64,000 bases of DNA from Bacillus marasmi (GCF_902168435.1 NZ_LR656176.1:62001-126000); one strand, 5' to 3'; numbered from the stretch's first letter, positions 25,647 through 34,852 are shown. Made by a program: numbers and translations. The notes: generated from the sequence alone by a model not told the origin.

Positions 25647-27593
25647 TTATATAACCTTCGAATATATCTGCCTTAAATACGTTTTCCTCATCACGAAGAA
25701 ATAGATTAGATGAAAAACCAGGAAACTAGCTAAAACATAAAGGAAATTATCAGTTAACGAAACTGGTCCCACTACTCTATCTACTAATTGTTGCAAGGCC
25801 ACATACGCGATACTGCTGTGGATGACTGCAATCATAAAGGGTAGGAAGAAAAGAACTCCCATTTCTCTTGTTACGACTTTTATTAATTCCTTTTTCCCTA
25901 AACCAATTTTCGAAAGCATCCGGAATTTCTCCTGATCCTTTTCCAAATCAGTAAATAATCTAAAATAAAGAAAACTAGAAGCAAACACAAAGAATACAAT
26001 TCCAACAAGCACCGTCAGTATTGAAAAAATTCCATTCAATTGATTAATTGTCTGCCATTGTATACTTAAAAAAGAAACATAATAGACTGGATTTTTTATA
26101 TCGTAATAAAGTTGCTCTTTTATTTTTTCAGAAACAGTTAATGTTTCTTTCCAATCCTCAATTAAAAATCCATATCGATGTTGTTCAGAAACGCTATCAT
26201 TATTGTCTGTCGAATTTTTCTCCACAAGTTTCAAATACAGTGAATCATTCACAACGTACACTGGCCGGTAGGATTCAAAATATTGATTAGTAATCACTTC
26301 TTGGATAGCAACCTTAAACTCATTATCATGTAAGGTAACGAATGAATCTTTAACCGGATTTTGCTGAGATAAAGAACTCTTAACTACAACAACAGCATCT
26401 TCATTATTAAGCGTAATTGGTTTGAATCCTAGCATTTTTGCGTTTTTGTTATACTCCGAAACTTTCATCGTTTGATAATAAGTTTTAGTTGTTTGAAAGG
26501 ACATTTCTACAAGTGTAAAAGGTATTTTCTCCTTTTCCAACTCGTCCTTTATTTTTGCAATGTGCTCTTGTTCTTCTTTATTTTCTATATCAGATTCATA
26601 TTCTATCGCATAAGTTGTATCAAGCTCGTTGAACAGAACTTCGCCAACAGCTGAAGATGTACCAATCGCTGTAAACGCAACTGCTGAGATAACGGCAACT
26701 AAGAAAAAGGTTACCGAATTATCCTTTATTCGATATACCAATTCTGACACAGACAGGATATTGGTTTTTTTGAAAAATAACTTTTCACTTTGTTTGATTG
26801 CTTTAAGAGCATATACGCTTAACTGGGTGAAGAAGTAGTAGGTCCCTGCGACAACAAGCGCTACTGTGCCTCCCATATAGGCAAACATTTCCTCCTGAGA
26901 CATTTCGTTTACATACATCGCAAAGTAAAACACAACCGCATACCCACATCCAATTAGGAGCATTGCAATTAGGGACAACAAGATTGATGCTTTTGGTGCT
27001 GGTTTCGGCTTTTCCTCTGATTTAATCAAATCAACTAGCTTTGTCACGCGGATGGTTTTAGAAGTAAACAGTGATATAAGCACAAACAGCACCATAAACC
27101 CAATGCCAGTTATCGATATCGCTTTTGTCGGAAAATAAAATGGCAAGCCTTTTTCCAATGTTAGTACTGATGCGCTAATCAGTAAGATTAATTTTGAAAA
27201 TATTAAGCCAATCCCAATTCCAATAATCGTTGCTGCAGTACCAATAATAATATTTTCATAAAACACAAGACGATTGAATTGTCGAGGTGATAAACCAAGA
27301 ATCATCATAATCCCAAATTCTTTTTTCCGTTTTTTCAAAAAGGAACTGACAGAATACAAAATAAAGATAACCGAGAAAATATAAATGATATATTGCGAAA
27401 CCTGAAAGCTACCCTTTCCTAACGTATTCATCATCGAACTGACCTCAGTAATATTGCCCTTTAATGCCGGATGAAAAGCAATTAAGCCAAACGTGAAGAA
27501 GATAATTACCGCAAAAGTACTACTGAGAAAATGCCCAATATATACCCTTTTGTTTCGTAACACATTATTAAATGCGAACTGTCGAAAAGTCAT
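25647..27593 (-). CDS. bceB: BceB-type ABC transporter permease
   Basis: About 648 residues with ten membrane helices and a large extracytoplasmic region between helices 7 and 8 (about 320-525), the arrangement of BceB permeases that sense and detoxify bacitracin-type peptides. MTFRQFAFNNVLRNKRVY is the classical N-terminus. The ATG at 27593 has GGGGGAG upstream; in-frame start 10 codons upstream lacks one. It overlaps bceA by 26 bases and is its partner. Expected to complex with BceS and to control its kinase activity. Confidence 0.92.
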   Translation of the reverse strand: MTFRQFAFNNVLRNKRVYIGHFLSSTFAVIIFFTFGLIAFHPALKGNITEVSSMMNTLGKGSFQVSQYIIYIFSVIFILYSVSSFLKKRKKEFGIMMILGLSPRQFNRLVFYENIIIGTAATIIGIGIGLIFSKLILLISASVLTLEKGLPFYFPTKAISITGIGFMVLFVLISLFTSKTIRVTKLVDLIKSEEKPKPAPKASILLSLIAMLLIGCGYAVVFYFAMYVNEMSQEEMFAYMGGTVALVVAGTYYFFTQLSVYALKAIKQSEKLFFKKTNILSVSELVYRIKDNSVTFFLVAVISAVAFTAIGTSSAVGEVLFNELDTTYAIEYESDIENKEEQEHIAKIKDELEKEKIPFTLVEMSFQTTKTYYQTMKVSEYNKNAKMLGFKPITLNNEDAVVVVKSSLSQQNPVKDSFVTLHDNEFKVAIQEVITNQYFESYRPVYVVNDSLYLKLVEKNSTDNNDSVSEQHRYGFLIEDWKETLTVSEKIKEQLYYDIKNPVYYVSFLSIQWQTINQLNGIFSILTVLVGIVFFVFASSFLYFRLFTDLEKDQEKFRMLSKIGLGKKELIKVVTREMGVLFFLPFMIAVIHSSIAYVALQQLVDRVVGPVSLTDNFLYVLASFLVFHLIYFFVMRKTYLRQIYSKVI

Positions 27594-28335
27594 GAGTATC
27601 TCCCCCCAACAGCGATAAAACATTCATGATTTTTTGATAGAAAACTTGGCGACTTTCACCATTGTAAATCTCATTATATAGTTCTCCATCTTTAATAAAT
27701 ATGACGCGACTGCAATAGCTTGCGGCGATTGGATCATGTGTAACAAGCATCATTGTTGCCCCTGCTTTATTAAGACCAGACAAAAGCTCCATGACATCTC
27801 GAGCTGATTTTGAATCAAGATTACCAGTTGGCTCATCTGCTAATATTAGCTGGGGCTGATGAATGATTGCTCTCGCGATTGCAGTCCGTTGGGCTTGACC
27901 GCCTGAAATTTCGTATGTTCGCTTATCAAGAATCTCTTTTATGCCAAGCTTATCCGCAATATCAGCTAATTTAAGATTCATCGCCTTTAAACCTGTTCCA
28001 TCTAAGGTCAATGGCAACAAAATATTTTCTTTCACAGTTAAGGTTGGCAGTAAATTAAACGACTGAAACACGAAGCCTAGTTGCTGCCTGCGAAACTTGG
28101 CAAGTTGTTCTCGTTTTAATTGATGTGGGTTTTCTCCCTTAATAAGGACCTCACCTGAAGTGGGTGAATCAATCGTTGAAACTACATTTAAGAGAGTTGT
28201 TTTCCCGCTTCCGGATGGACCCATTATCCCAACAAACTCACCCTCTTTTATACTTAAATCGATTCCAGACAATGCTTTATAAGACACTTTTCCATTGTAT
28301 ATTTTCGTTAATTTTTGAACCTTTAGGATTTCCAT
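27568..28335 (-). CDS. bceA: BceA-type ABC transporter ATPase
   Basis: About 255 residues: Walker A GPSGSGKTT (39-47), Q-loop FVFQSFNLLPTL, signature ISGGQAQRTAIARA, Walker B LILADEPTGNLDS and H-loop VTHD. This is the MacB/BceA class ATPase that powers BceB. The ATG at 28335 follows GGGGAG by 8 bases. Upstream lies a perfect BceR-type operator (28423-28436), so expression should rise with BceR phosphorylation. Confidence 0.93.
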   Translation of the reverse strand: MEILKVQKLTKIYNGKVSYKALSGIDLSIKEGEFVGIMGPSGSGKTTLLNVVSTIDSPTSGEVLIKGENPHQLKREQLAKFRRQQLGFVFQSFNLLPTLTVKENILLPLTLDGTGLKAMNLKLADIADKLGIKEILDKRTYEISGGQAQRTAIARAIIHQPQLILADEPTGNLDSKSARDVMELLSGLNKAGATMMLVTHDPIAASYCSRVIFIKDGELYNEIYNGESRQVFYQKIMNVLSLLGGDTHDFSTVRI

Positions 28336-28422
28336 ATTGGTAACTCCCCTCATATTCCTTTTCCTTATTTTCAGTCTACCCAAAACCCCTAGCTGCACCT
28401 ATTGATTAAGCTTTCATCTTTC

Positions 28423-28436
28423 TTACAGCTCTGTAA
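28423..28436. promoter_or_regulatory. BceR-type operator upstream of bceA
   Basis: TTACA-GCTC-TGTAA fits the BceR-family consensus TNACA-N4-TGTAA exactly. It lies 88 bases upstream of the bceA start codon. The match is visible; binding is inferred. Confidence 0.75.
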
Positions 28437-28445
28437 GATTTCTAA

Positions 28446-29045
28446 TTACACATCCTTTGAGCGATTTCTAGTTGGTAGAATGCTGTTTTCGATTTTTTCA
28501 TAAATTGACAGAACCCAATTTGAAAAATAAAGCTTAGAATTGCCCCAATTTATTAATATCGCAGCAATAATTGCAATCGTTGCTCCGACGATGACATCAA
28601 ATGGGTAATGTACGCCAACACCGATTCTGGAAATCCCTGTTGCAAAAGCGATAACTAGCCATACTACACCTTGTTTCTTCTTGACAAGCCATATTGAAAA
28701 ACATACTGAAAACATTAAAATTGTATGATCACTAGGAAATGAATTATCGACTGCTCTTTCAACGAGCTGATTGACATTTGATAGTTCGGCAAAGGGCTGG
28801 TTGTTCGAATATAAAAGCGCTGCGATCTTTCCGATTATTTCTGCTAAGATGAAGGCTATTGCCGCATTGATAGTCATGATGCGATTTTTCTTGATTGTAG
28901 TAAACCAAAATCCCAATAAACCTAATACTAGAATATAGACAGTGTATTCAGCGAAAAATTCAAACACAGGGTTAAATGCAGGATAATCCTTTCCAAGATT
29001 GTTAATGGTGCGAAACCACGTAACATTTACTTCAGACAAATTCAT
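28446..29045 (-). CDS. bcrC: Undecaprenyl-pyrophosphate phosphatase, PAP2 family
   Basis: A 199-residue integral membrane enzyme that dephosphorylates undecaprenyl pyrophosphate, the lipid target of bacitracin. PAP2 motifs C1 (SNNQPFAE region), C2 PSDHT and C3 SRIGVGVHYPFD are present, with five or six membrane helices. It lies between the bceRS and bceAB genes. A BceR-type box stands 84 bases upstream of its start codon, so it should be in the same regulon as bceAB. Its ribosome binding site GGAGA lies upstream of the ATG. Confidence 0.92.
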   Translation of the reverse strand: MNLSEVNVTWFRTINNLGKDYPAFNPVFEFFAEYTVYILVLGLLGFWFTTIKKNRIMTINAAIAFILAEIIGKIAALLYSNNQPFAELSNVNQLVERAVDNSFPSDHTILMFSVCFSIWLVKKKQGVVWLVIAFATGISRIGVGVHYPFDVIVGATIAIIAAILINWGNSKLYFSNWVLSIYEKIENSILPTRNRSKDV

Positions 29046-29128
29046 TTGTAACTCTCTCCTTACGTATGTTCTAAGGAGACTATATCGCGACTATCCCTAA
29101 AGTCATATCGAAGTTCCTTTCACAGAGG

Positions 29129-29142
29129 TGACAAGCTTGTAA
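29129..29142. promoter_or_regulatory. BceR-type operator upstream of bcrC
   Basis: TGACA-AGCT-TGTAA fits TNACA-N4-TGTAA exactly. It is between the bceRS terminator and bcrC, with a further TTGTAA-like half-site (29150-29165) beyond it. Confidence 0.7.
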
Positions 29143-29180
29143 GGTTTTTTGTAATAATTGTAAGAAATAACAAAGCACAA

Positions 29181-29209
29181 AAAAAGCATGTGCTTTTGAC
29201 ACATGCCTT
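29181..29209 (-). terminator. Terminator after the RDD-bceRS-small ORF unit
   Basis: On the minus strand GGCATGTG / CACATGCTT closes a short loop followed by seven T. It separates the regulator genes from bcrC. Confidence 0.85.
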
Positions 29210-29230
29210 TTCTTGATATTAGTATATCAG

Positions 29231-29407
29231 TTACTCTATGTATCCTTTTTCCTTCATGTGTTGGTAAGCCGCATCCTTGTTTTCTGCGTCGATTAAGTAT
29301 TCTAATTTTTCATCAACGACTTTAGCACACTTACCTCCGAATGGTTTGAGCTCCGCTTTAATTTCTTTAATATCAAATTCACCTTTTGCCGGATATTTAA
29401 CTTTCAT
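29231..29407 (-). CDS. 58-residue small protein between bceS and bcrC
   Basis: A small charged, helical protein MKVKYPAKGEFDIKEIKAEL..., one Cys, no signal peptide or membrane segment. GGAGGTG lies 7 bases upstream of the ATG. It ends just before the terminator of the regulator transcript. I do not recognise it. Lying in the same transcript as bceS it may be expressed constitutively with the kinase; a role in the stress module is speculative. Confidence 0.7.
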   Translation of the reverse strand: MKVKYPAKGEFDIKEIKAELKPFGGKCAKVVDEKLEYLIDAENKDAAYQHMKEKGYIE

Positions 29408-29474
29408 TATTCGACACCTCCCACTAATAAATATAAGGAAAGAGTTACCAAAATACAGTGATAAAGATTACTTA

Positions 29475-30452
29475 CTATGATGAGAAAATAATCCTAGCCG
29501 TTGTACCCTCACCAACTTTTGATTCTAATTCAATTGAATGATTGAGTTTTTCGAGAACTACTTTGACTAAATACAATCCCATTCCTGTTGATTCCTTAAA
29601 CATTCGACCATTTTCTCCAGTAAAAAAAGGCTGAAAAACCCTTGATAAATCTGATGTAGGAATACCCACACCACGATCAATGATTTCGAGAATCACCGCA
29701 TGATCTTCCTTATATGCAGCAATTGTAATTTTTTCACGAGTCCCAGCTGAATACTTAATCGCATTGGTCAGTAACTGGTCAAGAACAAAACGGAGCCATT
29801 TCCCATCTGTTCTTATTTTGAGATGCTGGTCCACTTTTAATTCAGGATAAACATAATTTCGAATAAAATATTGCTTATTTTCAACGACCACTTTATTTAT
29901 AGTTTCATACAATGAAATGTCCTGTACTAAAAAATCTTCTGTAAAGGTATCTAAACGGGAGGTATATAAAGCCATTTCAAGGCCCTTTCTTAGTCTCAGG
30001 GTTTCTTCAGCTATGCTATCAAATCGGGGGTCATCCTCACTTTGAATAATCAATTCAATTACAGACAGCGGCGTTTTCATTTGATGAACCCATTGATTCA
30101 TAAATGTAAATCGTTCTTGCTGCTTTTCTTCCCATGTTTCTAACTTCGCTTGATATTGACGAAATTGAATGTCAACAAAGTCATCGACTGCGCTTGCGAG
30201 AGGAGTATGGTTAGTTTCAGTTATTGTTTCCTCAAGTGTTTGCGGAGGCTTAGAAAGCTTTGCATACAGCTGAGCTTCACTGAAATACCTATAAGTTAAA
30301 TATACAATCAATATAAAAACACCTAGAAAGGCAGAATAGCTTAAAATAAGCAAATTTTGAAATCCAGAAAACCAGATAACGAGTAGCATTATCGATATTT
30401 GCAGCAATGAAAACATTATTAAAGGAATATGTTGACGGATAAATAGCTTCAT
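29475..30452 (-). CDS. bceS: BceS-type intramembrane-sensing histidine kinase
   Basis: A 325-residue kinase with two N-terminal membrane helices (about 13-31, 36-54) separated by very few residues, so it has no large sensor loop and should sense through BceAB. The phosphorylation box FMNQWVHQMKTPLSV contains the histidine, and the ATPase carries NAIKYSAG (N box), DRGVGIP and TGMGLYL. It overlaps bceR by four bases and is translationally coupled. Confidence 0.93.
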   Translation of the reverse strand: MKLFIRQHIPLIMFSLLQISIMLLVIWFSGFQNLLILSYSAFLGVFILIVYLTYRYFSEAQLYAKLSKPPQTLEETITETNHTPLASAVDDFVDIQFRQYQAKLETWEEKQQERFTFMNQWVHQMKTPLSVIELIIQSEDDPRFDSIAEETLRLRKGLEMALYTSRLDTFTEDFLVQDISLYETINKVVVENKQYFIRNYVYPELKVDQHLKIRTDGKWLRFVLDQLLTNAIKYSAGTREKITIAAYKEDHAVILEIIDRGVGIPTSDLSRVFQPFFTGENGRMFKESTGMGLYLVKVVLEKLNHSIELESKVGEGTTARIIFSS

Positions 30453-31153
30453 GATTTTGCCTGATTCCAGGTCATATTTAAGCGATAGCCAGCGCCTCGC
30501 ACGGTTTCAATCGCTCCTTCAATGCCTAGTTCTGTTAATTTTTTTCTTAATCTTGTCATGTTGACACTAACTGTATTATCATCAACAAATATCATATCGT
30601 CCCACAGCTTCTCTAAAATTTTATTACGGCTCATAACCTTCGGATAACTAGATAAGAACATTTCTAGTAGCTCGGCTTCCTTTTTTGTTAAAACTGTCGT
30701 CTTATCATTCAGTGTAACTTCTAATCGTTCTGGATATAGGGTCAATCCTTCCAATTCAACGACCCGCTCCTCTATTTTTGGAGCGTATTCACCATATACT
30801 CGCCTCAAATGACTCCGGATTTTGGCCATTACCACTTCATAATGAAACGGCTTAGTAATATAATCATCTCCACCATTTTCCAACGCCATTACTTGGTCCA
30901 TATCACCGCTTCGGGCAGAAATAAAAATGATAGGACAGGTGGAAACTGTACGAATTTGCCTGCACCAATAATAGCCATCAAATGTTGGTAAATTAATATC
31001 TAATAAAACCAAATGCGGCTCAAATTCCTTAAATTCCGTTAGCACTTGGTCAAATTTTTCTACAATTCTTCCTTCGTATCCATATCTTCCAAAATAAGAA
31101 TGAAGCAATTCAGCGATTTTTGAATCATCCTCAACAATTAAAATTTTTTCCAA
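30449..31153 (-). CDS. bceR: BceR-type OmpR-family response regulator
   Basis: About 234 residues: receiver domain with VEDD, phospho-acceptor LLDINLP and ISARSG, then an OmpR winged helix (LTKKEAELLEMFLSSYP, TVRGAGYRL). The chosen TTG at 31153 has GGAGG with 8-base spacing and gives the canonical N-terminus LEKILIVEDDSK; the upstream in-frame ATG at 31168 contains this ribosome binding site within its own codons and is rejected. Likely activates bcrC and bceAB. Confidence 0.92.
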   Translation of the reverse strand: MEKILIVEDDSKIAELLHSYFGRYGYEGRIVEKFDQVLTEFKEFEPHLVLLDINLPTFDGYYWCRQIRTVSTCPIIFISARSGDMDQVMALENGGDDYITKPFHYEVVMAKIRSHLRRVYGEYAPKIEERVVELEGLTLYPERLEVTLNDKTTVLTKKEAELLEMFLSSYPKVMSRNKILEKLWDDMIFVDDNTVSVNMTRLRKKLTELGIEGAIETVRGAGYRLNMTWNQAKS

Positions 31154-31186
31154 TATAAATACCTCCAATTTACATAAGCCTTATTA

Positions 31187-31717
31187 TTATATTGTGTTTT
31201 GGTACATAGATTTCACAACTTCAGTTTTCACAATCATATCGTATATTGATTGTTTTCTTTTTGTAAATATCGCTGTCAAAATATAGGTGAACATTAATCC
31301 ATAAATTATCACACCTAAAAGTGTGTAGGTAAGAGGAATAAATTGGTCACCTAGGTGTACAAGTCGGTAAACAAGATAATGTGAAAGCTCCCACGGTAAG
31401 AATTTAAGCGCATTTCTAAAAATCGAACGAACCAGAGTTGGATTACTGCCAGTATCATCAATGACGGAAATTCCCATTTTTCTTTTTCCAAAGCTCTGAC
31501 CAACTAGGGATGAATCGCAAATCGCAAAATACAGTAAAACTGGTAATGTTAACAAAGCAAATCCTGCCAATTGGGCAACCAATAATGAACCGGTGAATAA
31601 TTCCTGTATCGCTGGTATCAGAAAAACACTAAGAATAATCAGTAAAACTATATATCCTAAGATTAAAAGGTAATCATATAAAAATGCTTTCAATCGTATG
31701 AAGAAGGAAGCGTTCAT
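31187..31717 (-). CDS. RDD family membrane protein
   Basis: A 176-residue protein with four membrane helices and the RDD-type pattern (FIRLKAFLYDYLLIL near the N-terminus, and GQSFGKRKMGISVIDDTG). The RDD family is of uncertain function. It lies 33 bases upstream of bceR and is probably the first gene of that transcript. The preferred ATG (31717) has GGAGG seven bases away. Confidence 0.82.
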   Translation of the reverse strand: MNASFFIRLKAFLYDYLLILGYIVLLIILSVFLIPAIQELFTGSLLVAQLAGFALLTLPVLLYFAICDSSLVGQSFGKRKMGISVIDDTGSNPTLVRSIFRNALKFLPWELSHYLVYRLVHLGDQFIPLTYTLLGVIIYGLMFTYILTAIFTKRKQSIYDMIVKTEVVKSMYQNTI

Positions 31718-31821
31718 CACAAGACCTCCATTTGTTTTATCTGGTGGACTATAAGAACATGCTAGAAATACCCTGCCTACCGCTTTGGAGTAAATCAGTC
31801 TGTAGCAGTAATCGTTTAATC

Positions 31822-33075
31822 CTACTTATGAGAATTCATTTTGGTGTTAATGAACAAATATAGTAAGCCACCAGTAATCGGTAAAATATATGCCGGAATG
31901 AACACGAGAAGGAAACCTGACAGTAGCATAGCAGCTGGGAGCATTATTTTCGCAATACTTATGCCAATGCTCATTACCCTGCCCCGATACTCATCTGGAA
32001 TTTCAGTTTGCATCAAGTAAGCCATTGGAATATCAATTAACGCTATGGTGGTTCCGATGAGAAACATAATACAGCAGTAGAAAATCATGTAGATTTGATT
32101 ATTAAAAAGGAGCACTTCAAGCCAAATTGGCAACCCAAGCAGCATCATAAATAATGCTAAACCATAGCCTATAGCTTTCAGTAATTTATGATAAGGGATT
32201 CTGGCAATGATATATTTTACTATCAACGCTCCCACCAGCATCCCAATTGGCATTGAAGCTTGAATAATCCCTAAATCACGTGAGGAAAGCCCTAAAACTG
32301 ACGTTACAATAAATGGTAATGGTACCGTAATGGCATAACCGGAGAAAAAGTTAATCGCAATTAAAATAACGAATAATTTCATGATGATTTTTCTCTGAAC
32401 TAAATATCGAAACCCTTCCCTCATATCTTCAAAGATATGAATTTTCACATTTTGCTGTTGTTCCGTCACATTCAAGTTAAAATCCATAAATAAAATCATA
32501 CAGCCAGACAATATAAATGAAATGGCATTAGCGATAATGAAAAGCTTTATATCTACTAAACCGTAAACGACGCCACCAATGATTGGTCCAAGAACAGTGC
32601 CAAGCGAATCAATACTTTTACTTATTGAGTTAATGCTCATTAATCTTTGTTTTGAAACGACGTTTGGCTTTGCAGCTTCCAACCCTACCGCAAAAAAGGT
32701 CGTAAACAACGTTAACAAAAATGTTGTTATATAAATGAGCAGCAAATTGAGCTGGTACAAATAGGATGCACTAAAGACAGTGAGTAACATGATTCCACTA
32801 AGAAAATCCATGGCTACAACCAATGTCTTTTTATTAACTTTATCGGCAATGACACCCGCAAATGGAAAGATTAAAATCATCGGAATGACCCCGAGCATCA
32901 GTGTAATTGCAAAGCTTAACGGTGATCCTGTCAGCTTTAACACATATAATCCCAATGCAAAATTAAACAGGGAGGTCCCGAAAACCGAAATTGTTTTACT
33001 AGAGCAATAGAGAAACAGATTCTTCCCTTCTGTCTGTTCCTGCCTTTTGCGATACGTATATTGTATAGCGTCCAT
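31822..33075 (-). CDS. MFS efflux transporter
   Basis: A 417-residue transporter with about 12 membrane helices. Helix 2-3 loop AGVIADKVNKKTLVVAMD is MFS motif A; the central loop has TEQQQNVKIHIFEDMREGFRYL. It resembles DHA3/MFS_3 exporters of macrolides and siderophores. It lies downstream of the MerR-methyltransferase fusion gene in the same direction (about 100 bp away), so it may be its regulatory target. Substrate unknown. Confidence 0.85.
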   Translation of the reverse strand: MDAIQYTYRKRQEQTEGKNLFLYCSSKTISVFGTSLFNFALGLYVLKLTGSPLSFAITLMLGVIPMILIFPFAGVIADKVNKKTLVVAMDFLSGIMLLTVFSASYLYQLNLLLIYITTFLLTLFTTFFAVGLEAAKPNVVSKQRLMSINSISKSIDSLGTVLGPIIGGVVYGLVDIKLFIIANAISFILSGCMILFMDFNLNVTEQQQNVKIHIFEDMREGFRYLVQRKIIMKLFVILIAINFFSGYAITVPLPFIVTSVLGLSSRDLGIIQASMPIGMLVGALIVKYIIARIPYHKLLKAIGYGLALFMMLLGLPIWLEVLLFNNQIYMIFYCCIMFLIGTTIALIDIPMAYLMQTEIPDEYRGRVMSIGISIAKIMLPAAMLLSGFLLVFIPAYILPITGGLLYLFINTKMNSHK

Positions 33076-33174
33076 TTCAGATCCACCTCACTTAAACATT
33101 TACTGTTTTTAGTTTAAGTGATTGGGTTGACACCACATCAAGTAGGCGTATATAGTTATTCTTTTAAGTGAAAA

Positions 33175-34413
33175 TTACAAACGTTGGGTTAACCCCACCT
33201 TTTTCCCGAAGAATGAATATGTGTACACCTCTTCACCCTTCACAAAAAAATCCTCGTATTTTCCACCGTATTGTAAAATCTCTGAGTTTTTATCATCAAT
33301 TAACTCATACCTTAAATCAACTAACTGTTCCTTAATATAACGGATTGAAAAATTCGACCTGAACTCCGGTGCGATTTTGCTTTTACTACCGAAATTATTA
33401 AAAATAAAGAACGAGCCCAATAGATGTCCCTCAGCTTTCACAAGTTGATCAACTCCCTTAAGTAAAAAGCTTTCATTCTCGAAGGAATAATTGCTTGTCC
33501 CAGTATGATCAATCAATACATCGACGGAATGGCTTACAATTGGAATTTCTAAAAAGTCAGCACAAATAAACAATACATTTCGCTGTATACCCGTTCTCTC
33601 AAGCAAACCTTTTAAAAAGCGGAGTTTTTCAAGATTATGATCAACGGCAATGTAAAGACAATCATCTGGTAAATCCTGATAAAGATTACGGAGGAAGATG
33701 CCCATCCCTGAACCTAATTCAAGAATGATTTTTTGCTGAAGATTTAAACTATCCAATTTCCGTATTGCCCAATGCAGGCTTCTATTGATATTTTGCAAAT
33801 AGTTAGGTTCAGTTATCATAATATATTCATTGATTTGGCCATCATAAATGGGTTCATCAGTTTGTAGTACGGGCCGATTGACGGAAATGATACCGGATTG
33901 AATGGTGTACTTGTGTCCACAGGTACAGGTAAGTGATCCTTCCATAACTTGGTTTTGGCTGATTGAACCGTTTTCGAGAATCAGCGGTTGGTCGCACTCA
34001 GAACAACTAAGGAGTTTCAAAGTATTAATGTGTACACCTTTAGTAAACACAATGCTGCTATTTTGTTTATTAAATTGGTCTATTTTCCGGTCGAGTTTTG
34101 CTTTAATTTGCTGCAAATCATTTATTTCTTTTTCAATTTTTTTACGCTTCATTGTAAATAATGATTGATAATATGAATCTTCATCATAGTTCGTCAATTT
34201 GCCAATATTCTTGTAAAGAAAAAACAGTTTGATTTCATTTAATTGAAATCCCATTGCTTTAAATTCAGTTATCATCTTGAAATCATTTTGGCAACCGTCA
34301 TCGAATTCATACTGCCCACCCTTTTTTTCAGGTACGATTATGCCTAGGTCCATATAGTGGCGGATGGTATCCACGCTGACTTCATTCACCTTTGCAAACT
34401 TGCCAATCCTCAT
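33175..34413 (-). CDS. Fusion: MerR regulator, zinc-finger and SAM methyltransferase
   Basis: A 412-residue protein with three parts. Residues 1-70 are a MerR winged helix (RIGKFAKVNEVSVDTIRHYMDLGIIV). Residues 85-118 are the dimerisation helix. Residues 133-175 hold Cys137, Cys140, Cys163, Cys165 and CGH, a zinc ribbon like the one in rRNA guanine methyltransferases of the RlmA type. Residues 228-412 are a class I SAM methyltransferase with LELGSGMG (231-238) and acidic AVDHN (Asp258). An in-frame start 13 codons earlier exists; the ATG at 34413 gives the MerR N-terminus. The gene precedes an MFS exporter gene, so drug-dependent regulation is plausible. Substrate of the methyltransferase is unknown. 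Confidence 0.85.
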   Translation of the reverse strand: MRIGKFAKVNEVSVDTIRHYMDLGIIVPEKKGGQYEFDDGCQNDFKMITEFKAMGFQLNEIKLFFLYKNIGKLTNYDEDSYYQSLFTMKRKKIEKEINDLQQIKAKLDRKIDQFNKQNSSIVFTKGVHINTLKLLSCSECDQPLILENGSISQNQVMEGSLTCTCGHKYTIQSGIISVNRPVLQTDEPIYDGQINEYIMITEPNYLQNINRSLHWAIRKLDSLNLQQKIILELGSGMGIFLRNLYQDLPDDCLYIAVDHNLEKLRFLKGLLERTGIQRNVLFICADFLEIPIVSHSVDVLIDHTGTSNYSFENESFLLKGVDQLVKAEGHLLGSFFIFNNFGSKSKIAPEFRSNFSIRYIKEQLVDLRYELIDDKNSEILQYGGKYEDFFVKGEEVYTYSFFGKKVGLTQRL

Positions 34414-34546
34414 CTCGATCACCGCACCTTTTATCATTCTTCTTATGCTCATTATATCCTTACCTAACCCTTGCCACCATTTGATTTGTCACTTAAAACC
34501 ACAATTGTAAAGTTACTAAATTTTCTTTCTACTAAACAAAATACTC

Positions 34547-34575
34547 TTGAAATTCATCAAATATTTTGTTATATT
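34547..34575 (+). promoter_or_regulatory. SigA-type promoter of the dapA leader
   Basis: TTGAAA (34547-34552) and TATATT (34570-34575) are 17 bases apart. The expected start near 34582 lies just upstream of the riboswitch. Confidence 0.7.
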
Positions 34576-34604
34576 ACAGTCAACTAAATATTTCTTACTT
34601 CAAA

Positions 34605-34795
34605 CATTTTGAAGTGGGTATAGAGGCGCAGAAACCATTAGTAAGTAATTTGAGGATGATGAGATCCGGTGATTTTTACTGAAAGGGGAATTTGCCGAAG
34701 CTATAAGAACCTCATTGTTCTTAACGCTGGGTCTGTATTGAATAAGTACAGAACTGTCATATAGGAATCCCTATATGGAGGGCTATCTCACGCAT
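34605..34795 (+). ncRNA. Lysine riboswitch (L box)
   Basis: The leader holds the conserved L-box pieces in order: AGAGGCGCAGAAACC near the 5' end, GAAAGGGGAATTTGCCGAAG in the middle (34681-34700), GCTGGGTCTGTA, and closing GGAGGGCTATCTCAC. It lies before dapA, a known target. Lysine binding should favour the downstream terminator and shut off dapA. Confidence 0.93.
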
Positions 34796-34822
34796 CGGAA
34801 CGTCTTTAGATTATGTTCTTTT

Positions 34823-34852
34823 GCAACAGCGAACCCTCGTTGTTGCTTTTTT
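34823..34852 (+). terminator. Attenuator terminator of the lysine riboswitch
   Basis: GCAACAGCG / CGTTGTTGC with one G-U pair, followed by TTTTTT. It is 70 bp upstream of dapA and is the expression platform. Confidence 0.85.
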
